Assembly: GCA_947453725.1 (NCBI GenBank)
Contig: CANGHH010000020.1
Span: forward strand, 1 to 64,000
DNA from: Betaproteobacteria bacterium
GTDB lineage: Bacteria > Pseudomonadota > Gammaproteobacteria > Burkholderiales > Burkholderiaceae_C
Direction: 5' to 3'
Length of the DNA: 64,000 bases
In this document: positions 16,548 through 25,809 of the stretch, one piece after another
Numbering within the stretch: the first letter of the stretch is position 1
Layout: every line of letters begins with the position of its first letter
Position numbers and translations under genes: made by a program
Notes under the pieces: generated by a model
Databases searched by the model: none
Seen by the model: only the letters and a program-made list of their open reading frames with translations
What the model was told of the DNA's origin: nothing

Positions 16548-19274
16548 GTGAAGGCCTGGCTGCTTCTGCTCGCCTGTTGGGCCGGCCCAGCGCTGGCCGC
16601 CGAACCGCCGGCCTGCCCCGCGGACCCGCTGCAGGGCCGGCCGCTCTACCTGCGCGGCAGCTTCAACGGCTGGGCCGCCAGCGAGGCCCACCAGCTCACC
16701 TGGGCCTGCACGCGCTGGCAGGGCGTGGCGCGCATCACCGGCGAGCACCGCTTCAAGATCGGTGACGAGGCCTGGAGCGCCGACGCCGACTTCGGCAGCC
16801 GCGACGGCACCCGGCTGCTGCCCCGTGGCCCCGACTTCACGCGCCGCTTCAACGGGGTGCAGCGCTACACCGTCACGCCTGGCGCGGGGGGTGCGACGCT
16901 GGCGGTGCAAGACTGCCCGGCCGCAGCGCCTTGGGGTGACGCCACGCTGTACCTGCGCGGCGGCCTGACCAACTGGGTGGCGCAGGACGAATACGCCTTC
17001 CAGTACAGCTGCGACGCCTACTACCTGAACGTGAAGGCCACCGGCCCCCAGGAATTCAAGGTCGCCGATGCCGCCTGGAAAGCCGCCACCACCTTCCCGG
17101 CGGGCGCCAACAGCGCGCCTTACCGCTACGACTTCGCCGGGGAACACACCCTGCGCCTGGCCTTTCCAGGCGGCCAGCCGCAACTCACGCTGGGGCCCAA
17201 GACCTTCGGCGACCTGGCGGCCCGCGCCATCCAGGACCCCGTGGCGCTGAGCCTGCGTTTCGACAGCCGCGCCGGGGCGCACAAGCGCCCCTTCGGCGCG
17301 CAGCCGGCGCCGGCCGCTTTCGACTTCACCGTCACCTCGCTGCCCGGCGTGACGCGCCTGACGCTGGTGGTCGAAAAGCGCCGCCTGCAAGGCAACCAGG
17401 AAGGGCTGGACTACAGCGAAGTGGCGCGCGTGCCGATGGTGCAGACGCAGCAGGGCGACAGCGCCGCCTGGCGCGCCGCTTACACCTTCAGCGACATCGC
17501 CGTCTACGGCTACTGGTTCGAGGCCGAAATCGCCGGGCGGCACTATGCCTTGCAGAACAACGCCGATGCGGTGTTCTGGACGCGCGAAAAAGGCAGCGGT
17601 GGCCTCGGTGCCGTCATCGAATTGCCGGCCAAACTCGGCGCCACCCGCCGCTTCCGGCAGACGGTCTACGCGCCCGACTTCAAAGTGCCCGACTGGGCCG
17701 CTGACACCGTTTTCTACAGCATCTTCCCCGAACGCTTCCGCAACGGCGAACCGGGCAATGACCCGAAGCCCGGCGTGGACCGTTACCACGACCAGACCGT
17801 GGAAGGCCACGCCCGCTGGACCGAACGCCCCTTCCGTCCGGGCAGTGGCGACGGCAGCGACGCCTCGCACAACAACGATTTCTTCGGCGGCGATCTCGCC
17901 GGCATCATCCAGAGGCTGGACTACATCCAGGCCCTGGGCGCCAACGCGATCTACATGACGCCGATCTTCAAGGCCGCCAGCAACCACAAGTACGACACCG
18001 CCGACTACCTGCAGATCGACCCCGGCTTCGGCAGCGACGCCGATTTCCTGCGCCTGACGCGCGAGGCCGCGCAGCGCGGCATCCGCATCATCCTGGACAC
18101 CAGCCTGAACCACACCGGCGCCGACTCGGTCTACTTCGACCGCTACCGCAACCAGGGCGGTGCGCAGAGTCCCGGGGCCTTCGCCGGTGGCCGCGTGAAC
18201 TCGCAATCGCCCTATGCCGGCTGGTACCGCTTCGACACCACGAAGACGGACCCCGACGCGCAGTACACCGGCTGGGGTGGCCCCGATCTGCCCGAGCTGG
18301 ACAAGACCAACCCGGCGCTGCGCCGCTTCTTCTTCGGCGACCTGCAGGGCGTGATGCAGCAGTGGCTGGACCGCGGCGCCGCCGGCTGGCGCATGGACGT
18401 GGCGCCCTGGGTGCCCGACGATTTCTGGCGCGCCTGGCGCACCGCGGTGAAGGCCAGGCAACCCGACGCGCTGACCGTGGCCGAGACCTGGTTCGACGCC
18501 AGCAAGTTCCTGCTGGGCGACATGTTCGACAGCACCATGAACTACATCTTCCGCAACACGGTTCTGGACTATGCGGCCGGTGGCAACGCGGCCGAACTGG
18601 TGCGCAACCTGGAATTGACGCGCGAGGCCTACCCGCCGCAGGCCTTCCACGCGCTGATGAACCTGCTGTCGTCGCACGACACGCCGCGCGCACTGCACCA
18701 CTTCGGCTGGAGTGCCGAACGCGGCAACCTGGCCGACGCGCAGGCCCAGGCGCTGGCCAAGCAGCGCCTCAAGCTGGCCGTGTTCTTCCAGATGACTTTC
18801 CCAGGCGCACCGGCGATCTACTACGGCGACGAAGTCGGCGTGACTGGCGGCGACGACCCCTACAACCGGGCCACCTACCCTTGGGCGGACCAGGGCGGCC
18901 AGCCCGACACCGAACTGCTGGCCGCGTTCAAGCAGCTCACGGCCCTGCGCCACCGGCATGCGGTGCTGCGCCGCGGCAGCCTGGACGCGCCGCTCTACGC
19001 CGACGTCCACCTGATGGTGCTGGTGCGCCGCCTGGGCAGCAGCTGGGCGCTGACCGCCACAAACAACGGCCTGCAGCCCCAGACCGTGAGCGTGGCCCTG
19101 CCGGAGGGACTGCCTGGCGCCGCCCTGCGCGATGCGCTGGCCGCTATGCCGGATGCTGCCCCGGGTGATGTCCCTCGCCCGCCCGCCACCTGGCGCCTCG
19201 ACGCCGGCCGCCTCAGCTTTGAAGTGCCGGCGCTGGGCGGCCGCGTCTTCGTCACCGCGGAGCCCTCACGATGA
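16548..19274 (+). CDS. Secreted GH13 enzyme, cyclomaltodextrinase/alpha-glucosidase-like
   Basis: A 908-residue protein starting at GTG 16548 with signal peptide (LLLLACWAGPALAAEP). Two N-terminal beta modules each begin with a glycan-binding phrase, YLRGSFNGW (about 35) and YLRGGLTNW (about 136). A third N-domain (about 230-370) resembles that of neopullulanase/cyclomaltodextrinase. The barrel has DTSLNHTG (about 518), GWRMDVAPW (nucleophile Asp about 616), ETWFD (acid Glu about 646) and SSHDTPR (about 708). The length and domain order exceed the usual 580-residue cyclomaltodextrinases because of the two extra modules. It probably degrades dextrins in the periplasm before import. It overlaps the esterase by ATGA. 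Confidence 0.88.
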   Translation: MKAWLLLLACWAGPALAAEPPACPADPLQGRPLYLRGSFNGWAASEAHQLTWACTRWQGVARITGEHRFKIGDEAWSADADFGSRDGTRLLPRGPDFTRRFNGVQRYTVTPGAGGATLAVQDCPAAAPWGDATLYLRGGLTNWVAQDEYAFQYSCDAYYLNVKATGPQEFKVADAAWKAATTFPAGANSAPYRYDFAGEHTLRLAFPGGQPQLTLGPKTFGDLAARAIQDPVALSLRFDSRAGAHKRPFGAQPAPAAFDFTVTSLPGVTRLTLVVEKRRLQGNQEGLDYSEVARVPMVQTQQGDSAAWRAAYTFSDIAVYGYWFEAEIAGRHYALQNNADAVFWTREKGSGGLGAVIELPAKLGATRRFRQTVYAPDFKVPDWAADTVFYSIFPERFRNGEPGNDPKPGVDRYHDQTVEGHARWTERPFRPGSGDGSDASHNNDFFGGDLAGIIQRLDYIQALGANAIYMTPIFKAASNHKYDTADYLQIDPGFGSDADFLRLTREAAQRGIRIILDTSLNHTGADSVYFDRYRNQGGAQSPGAFAGGRVNSQSPYAGWYRFDTTKTDPDAQYTGWGGPDLPELDKTNPALRRFFFGDLQGVMQQWLDRGAAGWRMDVAPWVPDDFWRAWRTAVKARQPDALTVAETWFDASKFLLGDMFDSTMNYIFRNTVLDYAAGGNAAELVRNLELTREAYPPQAFHALMNLLSSHDTPRALHHFGWSAERGNLADAQAQALAKQRLKLAVFFQMTFPGAPAIYYGDEVGVTGGDDPYNRATYPWADQGGQPDTELLAAFKQLTALRHRHAVLRRGSLDAPLYADVHLMVLVRRLGSSWALTATNNGLQPQTVSVALPEGLPGAALRDALAAMPDAAPGDVPRPPATWRLDAGRLSFEVPALGGRVFVTAEPSR

Positions 19275-20170
19275 AAGCACTCGCCATCTTGGCGGTCACG
19301 GCTTGCAGCCTGGCGGCCCTCGCCCAGCCGCTGCCCGAAGTCAGCGTCGGTCGCATCGAGCGCCTGCCGGCCATCGCCTCGAAATTCGTCGACGCGCGCC
19401 CGGTCGATGTCTGGCTGCCCGCCGGCTACAGCCCGGACCGGCGCTATCCGGTGCTCTACCTCCACGACGGCCAGATGCTCTACGACGCCAGCAAGACCTG
19501 GAACCACCAGGCCTGGGACGTTCATCTGGCGATCAGCCGTCTGCTGCTGGCCGGCCGCATCCCCGAGACCCTGGTCGTCGGCATCTGGAACAACGGCAAG
19601 TTCCGCCACAGCGAGTACTACCCCGAGAAGTTTCTGCCCTTCGTGCCGCAAGCCACGCGCGCCGCCTTCATCGACAAAGCCCTGCAGGGTCGGTCGCGTG
19701 CCGACGCCTACCTGCGCTACCTGGTCGAAGAGCTGAAACCGGCCATCGATGCGCGCTATCCCACGCGGCCCGGTCGCGACGGTACCTTCGTGATGGGCTC
19801 CAGCATGGGCGGGCTGATCAGCGTCTACGCGATGAGCGAGTACCCCCAGGTCTTCGGCGGCGCGGCCGGTCTGTCGACGCACTGGGTCGGCAGCTTCGAG
19901 CCGAACGCGGCCCTGCCGCTGGCGGCCTTCAACTACCTGCAGGCCCGGCTGGCCGACCCGGCCACGCACCGCCTGTACCTGGACCACGGCACGACCGAGC
20001 TCGACGCCCTGTATGCGCCCTACCAGGCCATCATCGACCAGATCGTCAAGGACCGTGGCTACACGGCCGCCAACAGTGTCAGCCGGGTCTTCGAGGGCGC
20101 GGGCCACAACGAGCAAGCCTGGGCCGCACGGCTGGAGACACCGCTGCTGTTCCTGCTGGGCCCGCCCTGA
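19271..20170 (+). CDS. Secreted alpha/beta-hydrolase esterase (PF00756 type)
   Basis: A 299-residue exported hydrolase with signal peptide ending near LAALAQP. It shows RRYPVLYLHDGQMLYD, the nucleophile elbow GSSMGGL (Ser about 179), and a late GAGHNEQAW with the probable catalytic His; this is the esterase D/feruloyl-esterase/enterochelin-esterase fold. Its ATG overlaps the preceding stop codon, so it is translated with the glucan operon. The substrate is unknown. Removal of acyl groups from modified glucans is a reasonable guess from context only. Confidence 0.82.
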   Translation: MKALAILAVTACSLAALAQPLPEVSVGRIERLPAIASKFVDARPVDVWLPAGYSPDRRYPVLYLHDGQMLYDASKTWNHQAWDVHLAISRLLLAGRIPETLVVGIWNNGKFRHSEYYPEKFLPFVPQATRAAFIDKALQGRSRADAYLRYLVEELKPAIDARYPTRPGRDGTFVMGSSMGGLISVYAMSEYPQVFGGAAGLSTHWVGSFEPNAALPLAAFNYLQARLADPATHRLYLDHGTTELDALYAPYQAIIDQIVKDRGYTAANSVSRVFEGAGHNEQAWAARLETPLLFLLGPP

Positions 20171-20182
20171 CGGCGCGCAGGC

Positions 20183-20437
20183 TCAGCGCTCGCGCAGGCG
20201 GCGCGCGGTGTTCAGCGCGGTCAGCACGATCGAAGCGCCGATCACGGCGGCCCCATAGCCCAGTGCCTGGCCGCTGCGCGCCCAGCCGGCCCAGCCCGCG
20301 AGCAGGTAGCCCGCGGTGGCGCCCAGGACGCCCAGCAGGGCAGGAAACCAGTAGCTCAGGGCTTCGTTGCCCCGCGCGTGGTCCTGGGCCATCAGGCCGG
20401 CGATGATGCCGATGACGGTGGTCCAGATGTAGTCCAT
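20183..20437 (-). CDS. Small three-helix membrane protein (GlsB/YeaQ-like)
   Basis: An 84-residue, mostly hydrophobic protein: IWTTVIGIIAGLMAQ at the N-terminus, then YWFPALLGVLGATAGYLLAG and ALGYGAAVIGASIVLTALN, ending in RRLRER. The beginning resembles the GlsB/YeaQ/YmgE (transglycosylase-associated) family, stress-linked inner-membrane proteins of unknown function. The similarity is weak. It lies downstream of the ParA-like gene in the same direction, 63 bp away. Confidence 0.6.
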   Translation of the reverse strand: MDYIWTTVIGIIAGLMAQDHARGNEALSYWFPALLGVLGATAGYLLAGWAGWARSGQALGYGAAVIGASIVLTALNTARRLRER

Positions 20438-20500
20438 CTCATTGCTCCGTGGTGGGTGGTGATCGGGGGGAAAGCGGTGCGGGGCCTGACGGTGCCTGGT

Positions 20501-21187
20501 CTAGACGCCGAGCGCGTCCAGTTCGGCGCTGGTTCGTTGCAGCCACAGCTTGATGCGCTGGCGGTCGAGCAGCTTCAGGCTGCTGGTGCCGGGGTGCAGC
20601 GCGGCCCAGAAGCTGGCGCCGTCGGCGTCGATCTTCTGCAGCGGCAGCTCGGGCATCTTGCGCAGGTGCAGCACGCGCGCGCCCTGGGCCAGCGCGCGGT
20701 CCAGCAGACCCGACGCGTGCAGGATGTCGAAGCGTTCACCGCGCACCTCGTTCAGCACCACCACCAGCGGCAGCCGCGCGCCCGGGCCGTCGAGCCAGCG
20801 GCCGAGCAGGAAGGTGCCGTCGCGGCCGTTGTCCATCACGTGCCAGTAGGTCAGCGCCACGCCCAGTTCCGCGGCCACGTCGCCGGCGCCGGTTTCGTCC
20901 AGCCAGCGCACCAGGTCGGTCTGTGTCTGGGCTGCCAGATCGACCAGCACGCGGCGCTCGGGCTGCTCGACCGCGGCTTCGATGACGCGGTCCAGGCTGT
21001 GGTCGGCGTCCAGCGGCATCGGCGCGGCGAAGTCGGCGTAGTAGCGCAGCAAGGCGCCATGCGAGCGGTCGGTGTCGAAGCCGATGAAGGGCTGGTGGTG
21101 GTCGATGAAATGCTGGGCCAGCACGCGGGCCAGCAGCGATTTGCCGACCCCGCCTTTTTCGCCGCCGATGAAATGGATCTGGCTCAT
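20501..21187 (-). CDS. ParA/MinD-like P-loop ATPase
   Basis: A 228-residue ATPase with the deviant Walker A box GGEKGGVGKSLLAR at residues 8-21, typical of ParA/MinD/VirC1 proteins. FIGFDTDRSHG gives the A' motif region and RVLVDLAAQTQ the switch strand. No partner (ParB, MinC) or centromere-like repeat is near. Its closest overall look is to small mobilisation-type (MobD/TraL-like) ATPases, so it may be a relic or a lone orphan. A short hydrophobic protein follows it. Confidence 0.75.
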   Translation of the reverse strand: MSQIHFIGGEKGGVGKSLLARVLAQHFIDHHQPFIGFDTDRSHGALLRYYADFAAPMPLDADHSLDRVIEAAVEQPERRVLVDLAAQTQTDLVRWLDETGAGDVAAELGVALTYWHVMDNGRDGTFLLGRWLDGPGARLPLVVVLNEVRGERFDILHASGLLDRALAQGARVLHLRKMPELPLQKIDADGASFWAALHPGTSSLKLLDRQRIKLWLQRTSAELDALGV

Positions 21188-21275
21188 GAATCGGAATCCT
21201 GTCGATGGAATTCGGGTTGGTGGGGGGGCTGTCAGCCCTTTGATCGATCGTAGCGCAGGCCCTCGACCCCACCTT

Positions 21276-21919
21276 TCAACGCCAGCTGGCGATCAGCCGT
21301 CGCGCAGCCTGCATCCCGGTGTCCACGCCGACGCCCGAGGCCGGCAAGGTGATCCCGCAGAGCTCGCCGCCGTTCAGTCCGCGCAGGTTCCCACCGGTGG
21401 GCTCGCCCAACAGGGTTGCCACGCCGCTGCGCTGGATGTCGCGCGCCTGGCTGGTCGGGCAGCAACCAGTTGCGGCCCGGGCGCGCAGCAGGTGGCTGAG
21501 CAGCGCGCGGCCGATGGCGTCGTCGCCGCCTTCGTTGTCGCGCGGGTCGATGATGAGGAAGGGCACCCCGCGCAGCGCGTCGAAGGGCTGTTGCAGGAAG
21601 GACTGCGGCTTGAAATCGCTGCGCCAGAAGGCGAAGGTCGGCAGCGTCAAGATGCCGGTGTCGCCTTCAACGCGGAAGGTCCACGCCGTGTCGGGCGCCG
21701 GCAGTATCGAAACCGGCATCGATATGCGCCAGCGTGGTGTAGCGCGTCAGACCGGGGTGCAGATCGGTCAGGGACCGTTTCAGGATCCGCAGGTCGCGCT
21801 GCGCATCGTCGGCGCTGATCTCGTGTTTCCCGGGGGGGGGGGGGCGTGCCCTGGGCGCGGGACCGGTCAGACAGCAGACCGATGAGGCTGGCCACGGACG
21901 CGATCGCGAGGGTTTTCAA
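21276..21919 (-). pseudogene. Decayed S41-family peptidase
   Basis: Pieces of one secreted S41 (tail-specific-type) peptidase are spread over three frames. From the right: a signal peptide (MKTLAIASVASLIGLLSD) running into a 13-base G tract; in the next frame HEISADDAQRDLRILKRSLT and DLHPGLTRYTTLAHID, the usual N-terminal helix of the family; then, after a further shift or deletion, WTFRVEGDTGILTLPTF, IIDPRDNEGGDDAIGRALL and GEPTGGNLRGLNGGE. The middle of the enzyme and the catalytic Ser/Lys part look missing or mutated. The 147-codon frame from 21719 is open but lacks a family-like start. I call it a pseudogene. Confidence 0.7.
21832..21844. repeat. Homopolymer of 13 G
   Basis: Thirteen consecutive G on the plus strand (C on the coding strand of the decayed S41 peptidase), directly after the signal-peptide codons. 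Such tracts slip easily in replication and in sequencing, so the count itself may be wrong. Confidence 0.9.
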
Positions 21920-22018
21920 GGCGTGGCGACCTGCGTGCCATGGTCAGGCCCCGGGACTGCGGATGGCGGGCATCGTAGCCAGGGCCGGGGTCGTCGCCAG
22001 CGATGGCAACATCCTGCG

Positions 22019-23413
22019 ATGACAGCCACCGCCGCCGACAAGCCGAGCCACCCACCCTGGCCAGCGCCTCGCCTGTTCAGCCTGACCTGGCCGCTGCTGG
22101 TCGAACTGCTGCTGGGCATGGCGGTGGGCATCGTCGGCACGGCCCTGGCCGCGCGTCTGTCCGACACCTCCGGCGCGGCCTTCGCGCTGGCCCACCATGT
22201 CTTCGGCACGTTGTTCATCGTCTTCCGCATCGTCGGTGCCGGGGTGGGCGTGGTGCTGACGCAGGCCCTGGGTGCTGGCCGCCGCGACGCCGCCGACCGC
22301 GTGGCCCGCGCCGTGCTGGGCGCCAGCACCTGGATCGGTCTGGCCGTGGCGCTGCCCGCGGCGCTCGGCGCGCCGGGCCTGCTGCGCCTGTTGAACGCGC
22401 CGGCCGAGGTGCTGCCGCTGGCCGTGCCGCTGCTGATCGCGCTGGCCCCCGCGATGCTGCTCGACGCCTGGAACGCCAGCATGACGGCCGTGATGCGCGC
22501 CCACCTGCGGGCGCGCGACACGCTGGCCGTGATGGTCGCGATGCAGCTCACGCACCTGGCCTTGATGGGGCCGCTGATGTTCGGCTGGGGCCCCTTCCCG
22601 GCGCTGGGTTTGCCAGGCTATGCCGTGGCGGTGATCGTGGCGCGGGGGCTGGCCGTCGTGCTGCACCTGTGGCTGTGGCGCGTGCGCCTGGGCCTGCGGC
22701 CGAGCTGGTCCGATGCCTGGCGCCTGCCGCGCGGTGAACTGGCCGCGGTGGCGCGCATCGGCCTGCCCGGCGCGGCCGAGAACATCGTCTACCGGCTGGC
22801 TTACATGGTCAGCGTGGCGGTGGTCGGCAGCCTGGGTGCGGCCGCGCTCGCCGTGCATGCCTACGCGATGCAGATGATCATGGTCGTGCTGCTGTTCGGC
22901 CTGGCCACTGGCTTGTCGGTGGAAGTGCTGGTCGGGCACCTGATCGGCGCGGGCCAGCTCCACGAAGCGCACACACTGGTCCGCCGGGCCCTGGCACGTG
23001 GCTTGGCGGTGAGCGTGGCTGTGGCTACGCTGGCGGCGCTGGCCGGGCCGTGGACCTTGCGCATGTTCACGCAAGACCCGCAGATCATCGAAGTCGCCAC
23101 CGTGCTCCTTTGGCTGACGGTGCTGCTGGAGCCGGGCCGCACCTTCAATCTGGTGGTCATCAACGCCCTGCGCGCCACTGGCGATGCGCGCTTCCCGGTG
23201 GTGGCCGGTGCGGCCAGCATGGTGGTCGTGCTGGCTGGCGGCAGCTGGCTGCTGGGCAGCCATTTCGGGCTCGGGCTGGTCGGTGTCTGGATCGCTTACA
23301 TCGCCGACGAGTGGCTGCGCGGCCTGATCATGTGGCGGCGCTGGGCCACGCTGGCCTGGGTGCCGCATGCGCGGGCTTCACACCGGCGGCTGCGGCCGGA
23401 GGGTGGTGGCTGA
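22019..23413 (+). CDS. MATE-family efflux transporter
   Basis: A 464-residue inner-membrane protein with about twelve helices in two similar halves, as in the NorM/DinF multidrug and toxic compound extrusion family, which exports cationic compounds against H+ or Na+. The first half includes SLTWPLLVELLLGMAVGIVGTALAAR (written in parts: LTWPLLVELLLG, GIVGTALAARLSD); the second starts with RIGLPGAAENIVYRLAYM. The ATG at 22019 (MTATAADKP) was preferred to the in-frame start at 21923, whose extra 32 residues are Arg/Gly-rich and overlap the start of the decayed peptidase. Confidence 0.88.
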   Translation: MTATAADKPSHPPWPAPRLFSLTWPLLVELLLGMAVGIVGTALAARLSDTSGAAFALAHHVFGTLFIVFRIVGAGVGVVLTQALGAGRRDAADRVARAVLGASTWIGLAVALPAALGAPGLLRLLNAPAEVLPLAVPLLIALAPAMLLDAWNASMTAVMRAHLRARDTLAVMVAMQLTHLALMGPLMFGWGPFPALGLPGYAVAVIVARGLAVVLHLWLWRVRLGLRPSWSDAWRLPRGELAAVARIGLPGAAENIVYRLAYMVSVAVVGSLGAAALAVHAYAMQMIMVVLLFGLATGLSVEVLVGHLIGAGQLHEAHTLVRRALARGLAVSVAVATLAALAGPWTLRMFTQDPQIIEVATVLLWLTVLLEPGRTFNLVVINALRATGDARFPVVAGAASMVVVLAGGSWLLGSHFGLGLVGVWIAYIADEWLRGLIMWRRWATLAWVPHARASHRRLRPEGGG

Positions 23414-23460
23414 GCGTCGGCGCAGCGGACTCGCCGGGCGCTTGCCCAGGCCCGACGGCC

Positions 23461-24165
23461 TCAGGCAGCGAGTCGACGGCAGATGAAAAATCCGTTGAGC
23501 GTCAGCCGTCCGCGGGTCGGGTCGTCGGTTAGCCGTTGCGGCTCGGTGATGTGGCTGCTGTGGAACTGGCTGCCGTCGTAGAAGACCGCCCGGTTGAAGG
23601 CGGCCGGTACGACGCCCACGCGTTCGAAGTACCGGTTGCCATCGGTGATGTAGCCGGGGGCTGTGCCCAACTCGTGGGTCAGCGTGTCCCGGTCCATCGC
23701 ATGCCAGCGCCGCATCAGCGAATCGGTCTCTTCGATGGGCTGACGCGGCGAGTAGAAACTGGTGCCGCCCAAAGCCGGATCCTTGAAGAGATAGAGCGTG
23801 CAGGCGATGGCACACTGGCCAGATGGCACGCCAAAGCGGTCTCGGTGGCACAAGCGCTGCAGCGGGCCCAATGCGTGCGGCTGTAAAGTGGCCAGCGACA
23901 GCCGGCTGTAGTGCCCCAGCGTGCGCCGAGCGCCCAGTCGCTGGCGCAAGTGGAGCAGGAAGAAGTCGGCCAGCGGAGCGGCCACGTCCGGCCCCATGTG
24001 CCACTCCAGGCCGGGGTAGGCATTGAAGGGCGCCGGCGCAAACCGGGCGCGGCCGGCCGCAGCGCGCTGCACCAGGGCATCGGGTTCGAGCAGGGCGCCG
24101 TCGACCACCCAGCAGCGACCGCCCGGAAAAACCTGTTCCTGGATGCGCGGCGACGGATGGAACAC
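23461..24165 (-). CDS. DUF6445 family protein (2OG-Fe(II) oxygenase-like)
   Basis: A 234-residue cytoplasmic protein matching the DUF6445 type that accompanies tryptophan-halogenase-like proteins in TonB-receptor loci. It has possible iron ligands in CHRDRFG (H-x-D, about 107-109) and SQFHSSHI (about 200), plus TRGRLTLNGFF near the end, the spacing expected of a double-stranded beta-helix oxygenase. FKDPALGGTSFY fits the same fold. It starts 15 bp after the halogenase stop and is surely in the same transcript. The reaction is unknown; the oxygenase reading is inference. Confidence 0.7.
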   Translation of the reverse strand: MFHPSPRIQEQVFPGGRCWVVDGALLEPDALVQRAAAGRARFAPAPFNAYPGLEWHMGPDVAAPLADFFLLHLRQRLGARRTLGHYSRLSLATLQPHALGPLQRLCHRDRFGVPSGQCAIACTLYLFKDPALGGTSFYSPRQPIEETDSLMRRWHAMDRDTLTHELGTAPGYITDGNRYFERVGVVPAAFNRAVFYDGSQFHSSHITEPQRLTDDPTRGRLTLNGFFICRRLAA

Positions 24166-24180
24166 GGCGTGAGCCCGGGC

Positions 24181-25695
24181 TCAGGGGCGCGGTGCCATCG
24201 CGCAATGCTGGGCAACGAATTCGGCGTGCGTGGGCATGGCATCCACGCAGCGCTTCATCGTCGCTTCGACGCTGTGCAGGAAGTCGGCGATCTTCTGCGG
24301 GTCCAGCGCGTCCACCAGCGGGTGGTAGCCGCGCGGCTGCACGTGCTGGCCCAGCATCACTTCCACCCAGCTGACTTCCGAGAACATTTCTGCGCCTTCG
24401 CGGAAGACGCGGGCGTGGTGCTCGAAGAGTTCGATCTTGGACTGCAGCGTGGGGGGTATGGTCATCGTTCGGCAGTAATCCCAGAAGGCGCTGTCGTTGC
24501 GCTGCGTGGCCTTGTAGTGGAGGATCAGGAAGTCGCGAATGCGCTCCATCTCGAAGTCGGCCTGGCGATTGAATTCGTCGGTGTCGGCGGCGCTGAATTC
24601 ACGGTCCGGAAAAAAAGTGGTCAGCCGCGCGATCGTCGACTGGATCAGGTGGATGCTGGTCGATTCCAGGGGTTCCATGAAGCCGCTGGCCAAGCCGATG
24701 GCCACCACATTCTTGTTCCAGAACTTCTTGCGCTTGCCGGTCACGAACCGCAGCGGCCGTGGGTCGGCCAGGGCCCTGCCGTCGAGATTGGCCAGCAGCA
24801 CATCGGCGGCTTGCTGATCGGAAATGAAGTCGCTGCAGTAAACGTGTCCGTTGCCTGTGCGGTGCTGCAGCGGTATGCGCCATTGCCAGCCTGCTGCTCG
24901 TGCCGTGGCGCGCGTGTAGGGCGTCAGCGGTGTGACCGATGCGCAGGGCACGGCCAGTGCGCGGTTGCAGGGCAGCCAGTGCGACCAGTCCTCGTAGCCG
25001 GTGTGCAGGGTCTGCTCGATCAGCAGGCCGCGAAAACCCGAACAGTCGATGAACAGGTCGCCCTCGACGCGGCGCCCGTCCTCCAGCACCACGGCGTCGA
25101 CAAAGCCATCGACCGGACGGGTCGTCGCGCCGGCAATCTTGCCCTCAATGCGCCGCACCCGGCGGGCTTCGGCGTAGCGGCGCAGGAAGGCCGCGTACAG
25201 GCCAGCGTCGAAGTGGAAAGCGTGGGCAATCTCGGACATGGGCGAATTGCCCATGTCCTTGCGTGCCCGCATGAACTTGTTGGCTCGAGCCGCAGCGATG
25301 TTGATCGAATAGTTCTCCAACGGCGCGGCCACGCCTGCCCCATGCATCTTCAGCCAGTACTGGTGGAAGCGCGTGATGCCGATGTCCGGCCCCAACGGGC
25401 CGAAGCCGTGGATGTAGCTGTCGCCCTGGCGGCCCCAGTTGACGAACTCGATGCCCAATTTGAAGGTGGCGTGGGTTTCCCGCATGAACTCGTCTTCATC
25501 GATGTCCAGCGCCGTGTTGTAGGTGTTGATCAACGGGATGGTGGCTTCACCGACTCCCACGGTGCCGATCTCTTCGGATTCGACCAGCGTGATGTCCCAG
25601 GGACCCGTCAGCACCTTGGCCAAGGCGGCCGCGGTCATCCAGCCTGCCGTCCCACCGCCGACGATGACGACGCTCCTGATATGTTCACCATCCAT
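24181..25695 (-). CDS. Tryptophan-halogenase-like flavoprotein
   Basis: A 504-residue FAD-dependent halogenase family protein. It has the dinucleotide box VVIVGGGTAGWM (9-20), the second motif GWQWRIP (269-275, the WxWxIP signature that blocks monooxygenase chemistry), Lys79 in THATFKLGIEF at the position of the catalytic lysine, and Glu344 in MEPLEST matching the catalytic glutamate. So the halogenation residues are present. The ATG at 25695 has GGAGGGAGG ahead; a 12-residue longer start is weaker. It sits between the DUF6445 gene and the TonB-dependent receptor, all on the minus strand. Relatives in sugar receptor loci have no known substrate; free tryptophan is not certain. Confidence 0.88.
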   Translation of the reverse strand: MDGEHIRSVVIVGGGTAGWMTAAALAKVLTGPWDITLVESEEIGTVGVGEATIPLINTYNTALDIDEDEFMRETHATFKLGIEFVNWGRQGDSYIHGFGPLGPDIGITRFHQYWLKMHGAGVAAPLENYSINIAAARANKFMRARKDMGNSPMSEIAHAFHFDAGLYAAFLRRYAEARRVRRIEGKIAGATTRPVDGFVDAVVLEDGRRVEGDLFIDCSGFRGLLIEQTLHTGYEDWSHWLPCNRALAVPCASVTPLTPYTRATARAAGWQWRIPLQHRTGNGHVYCSDFISDQQAADVLLANLDGRALADPRPLRFVTGKRKKFWNKNVVAIGLASGFMEPLESTSIHLIQSTIARLTTFFPDREFSAADTDEFNRQADFEMERIRDFLILHYKATQRNDSAFWDYCRTMTIPPTLQSKIELFEHHARVFREGAEMFSEVSWVEVMLGQHVQPRGYHPLVDALDPQKIADFLHSVEATMKRCVDAMPTHAEFVAQHCAMAPRP

Positions 25696-25760
25696 AAGCC
25701 TGAGCCTCCCTCCGGGGACTGACGTCCGCATTTTCTAGAGCCCGCCGCAGAAACGAAAAA

Positions 25761-25787
25761 CCCCCGCCGACGCAGGGCCGGCGAGGG
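25761..25787 (-). terminator. Rho-independent terminator after the TonB-dependent receptor
   Basis: Read on the minus strand: CCCTCGCCG, a nine-base loop, CGGCGGGGG, then TTTTT (25756-25760). The nine-pair stem has one G-T pair. It lies 23 bp after the receptor stop and 65 bp before the halogenase start, so receptor and halogenase are probably separate transcripts with some read-through. Confidence 0.8.
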
Positions 25788-25809
25788 TGGTGGGGTTGCC
25801 GAGGCCCGA

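Noticed and set aside
21276..21719. Intact 147-residue protein
   Set aside because: The similarity begins in the middle of an S41 peptidase and upstream pieces of the same protein lie in other frames, so it is better seen as part of a pseudogene.
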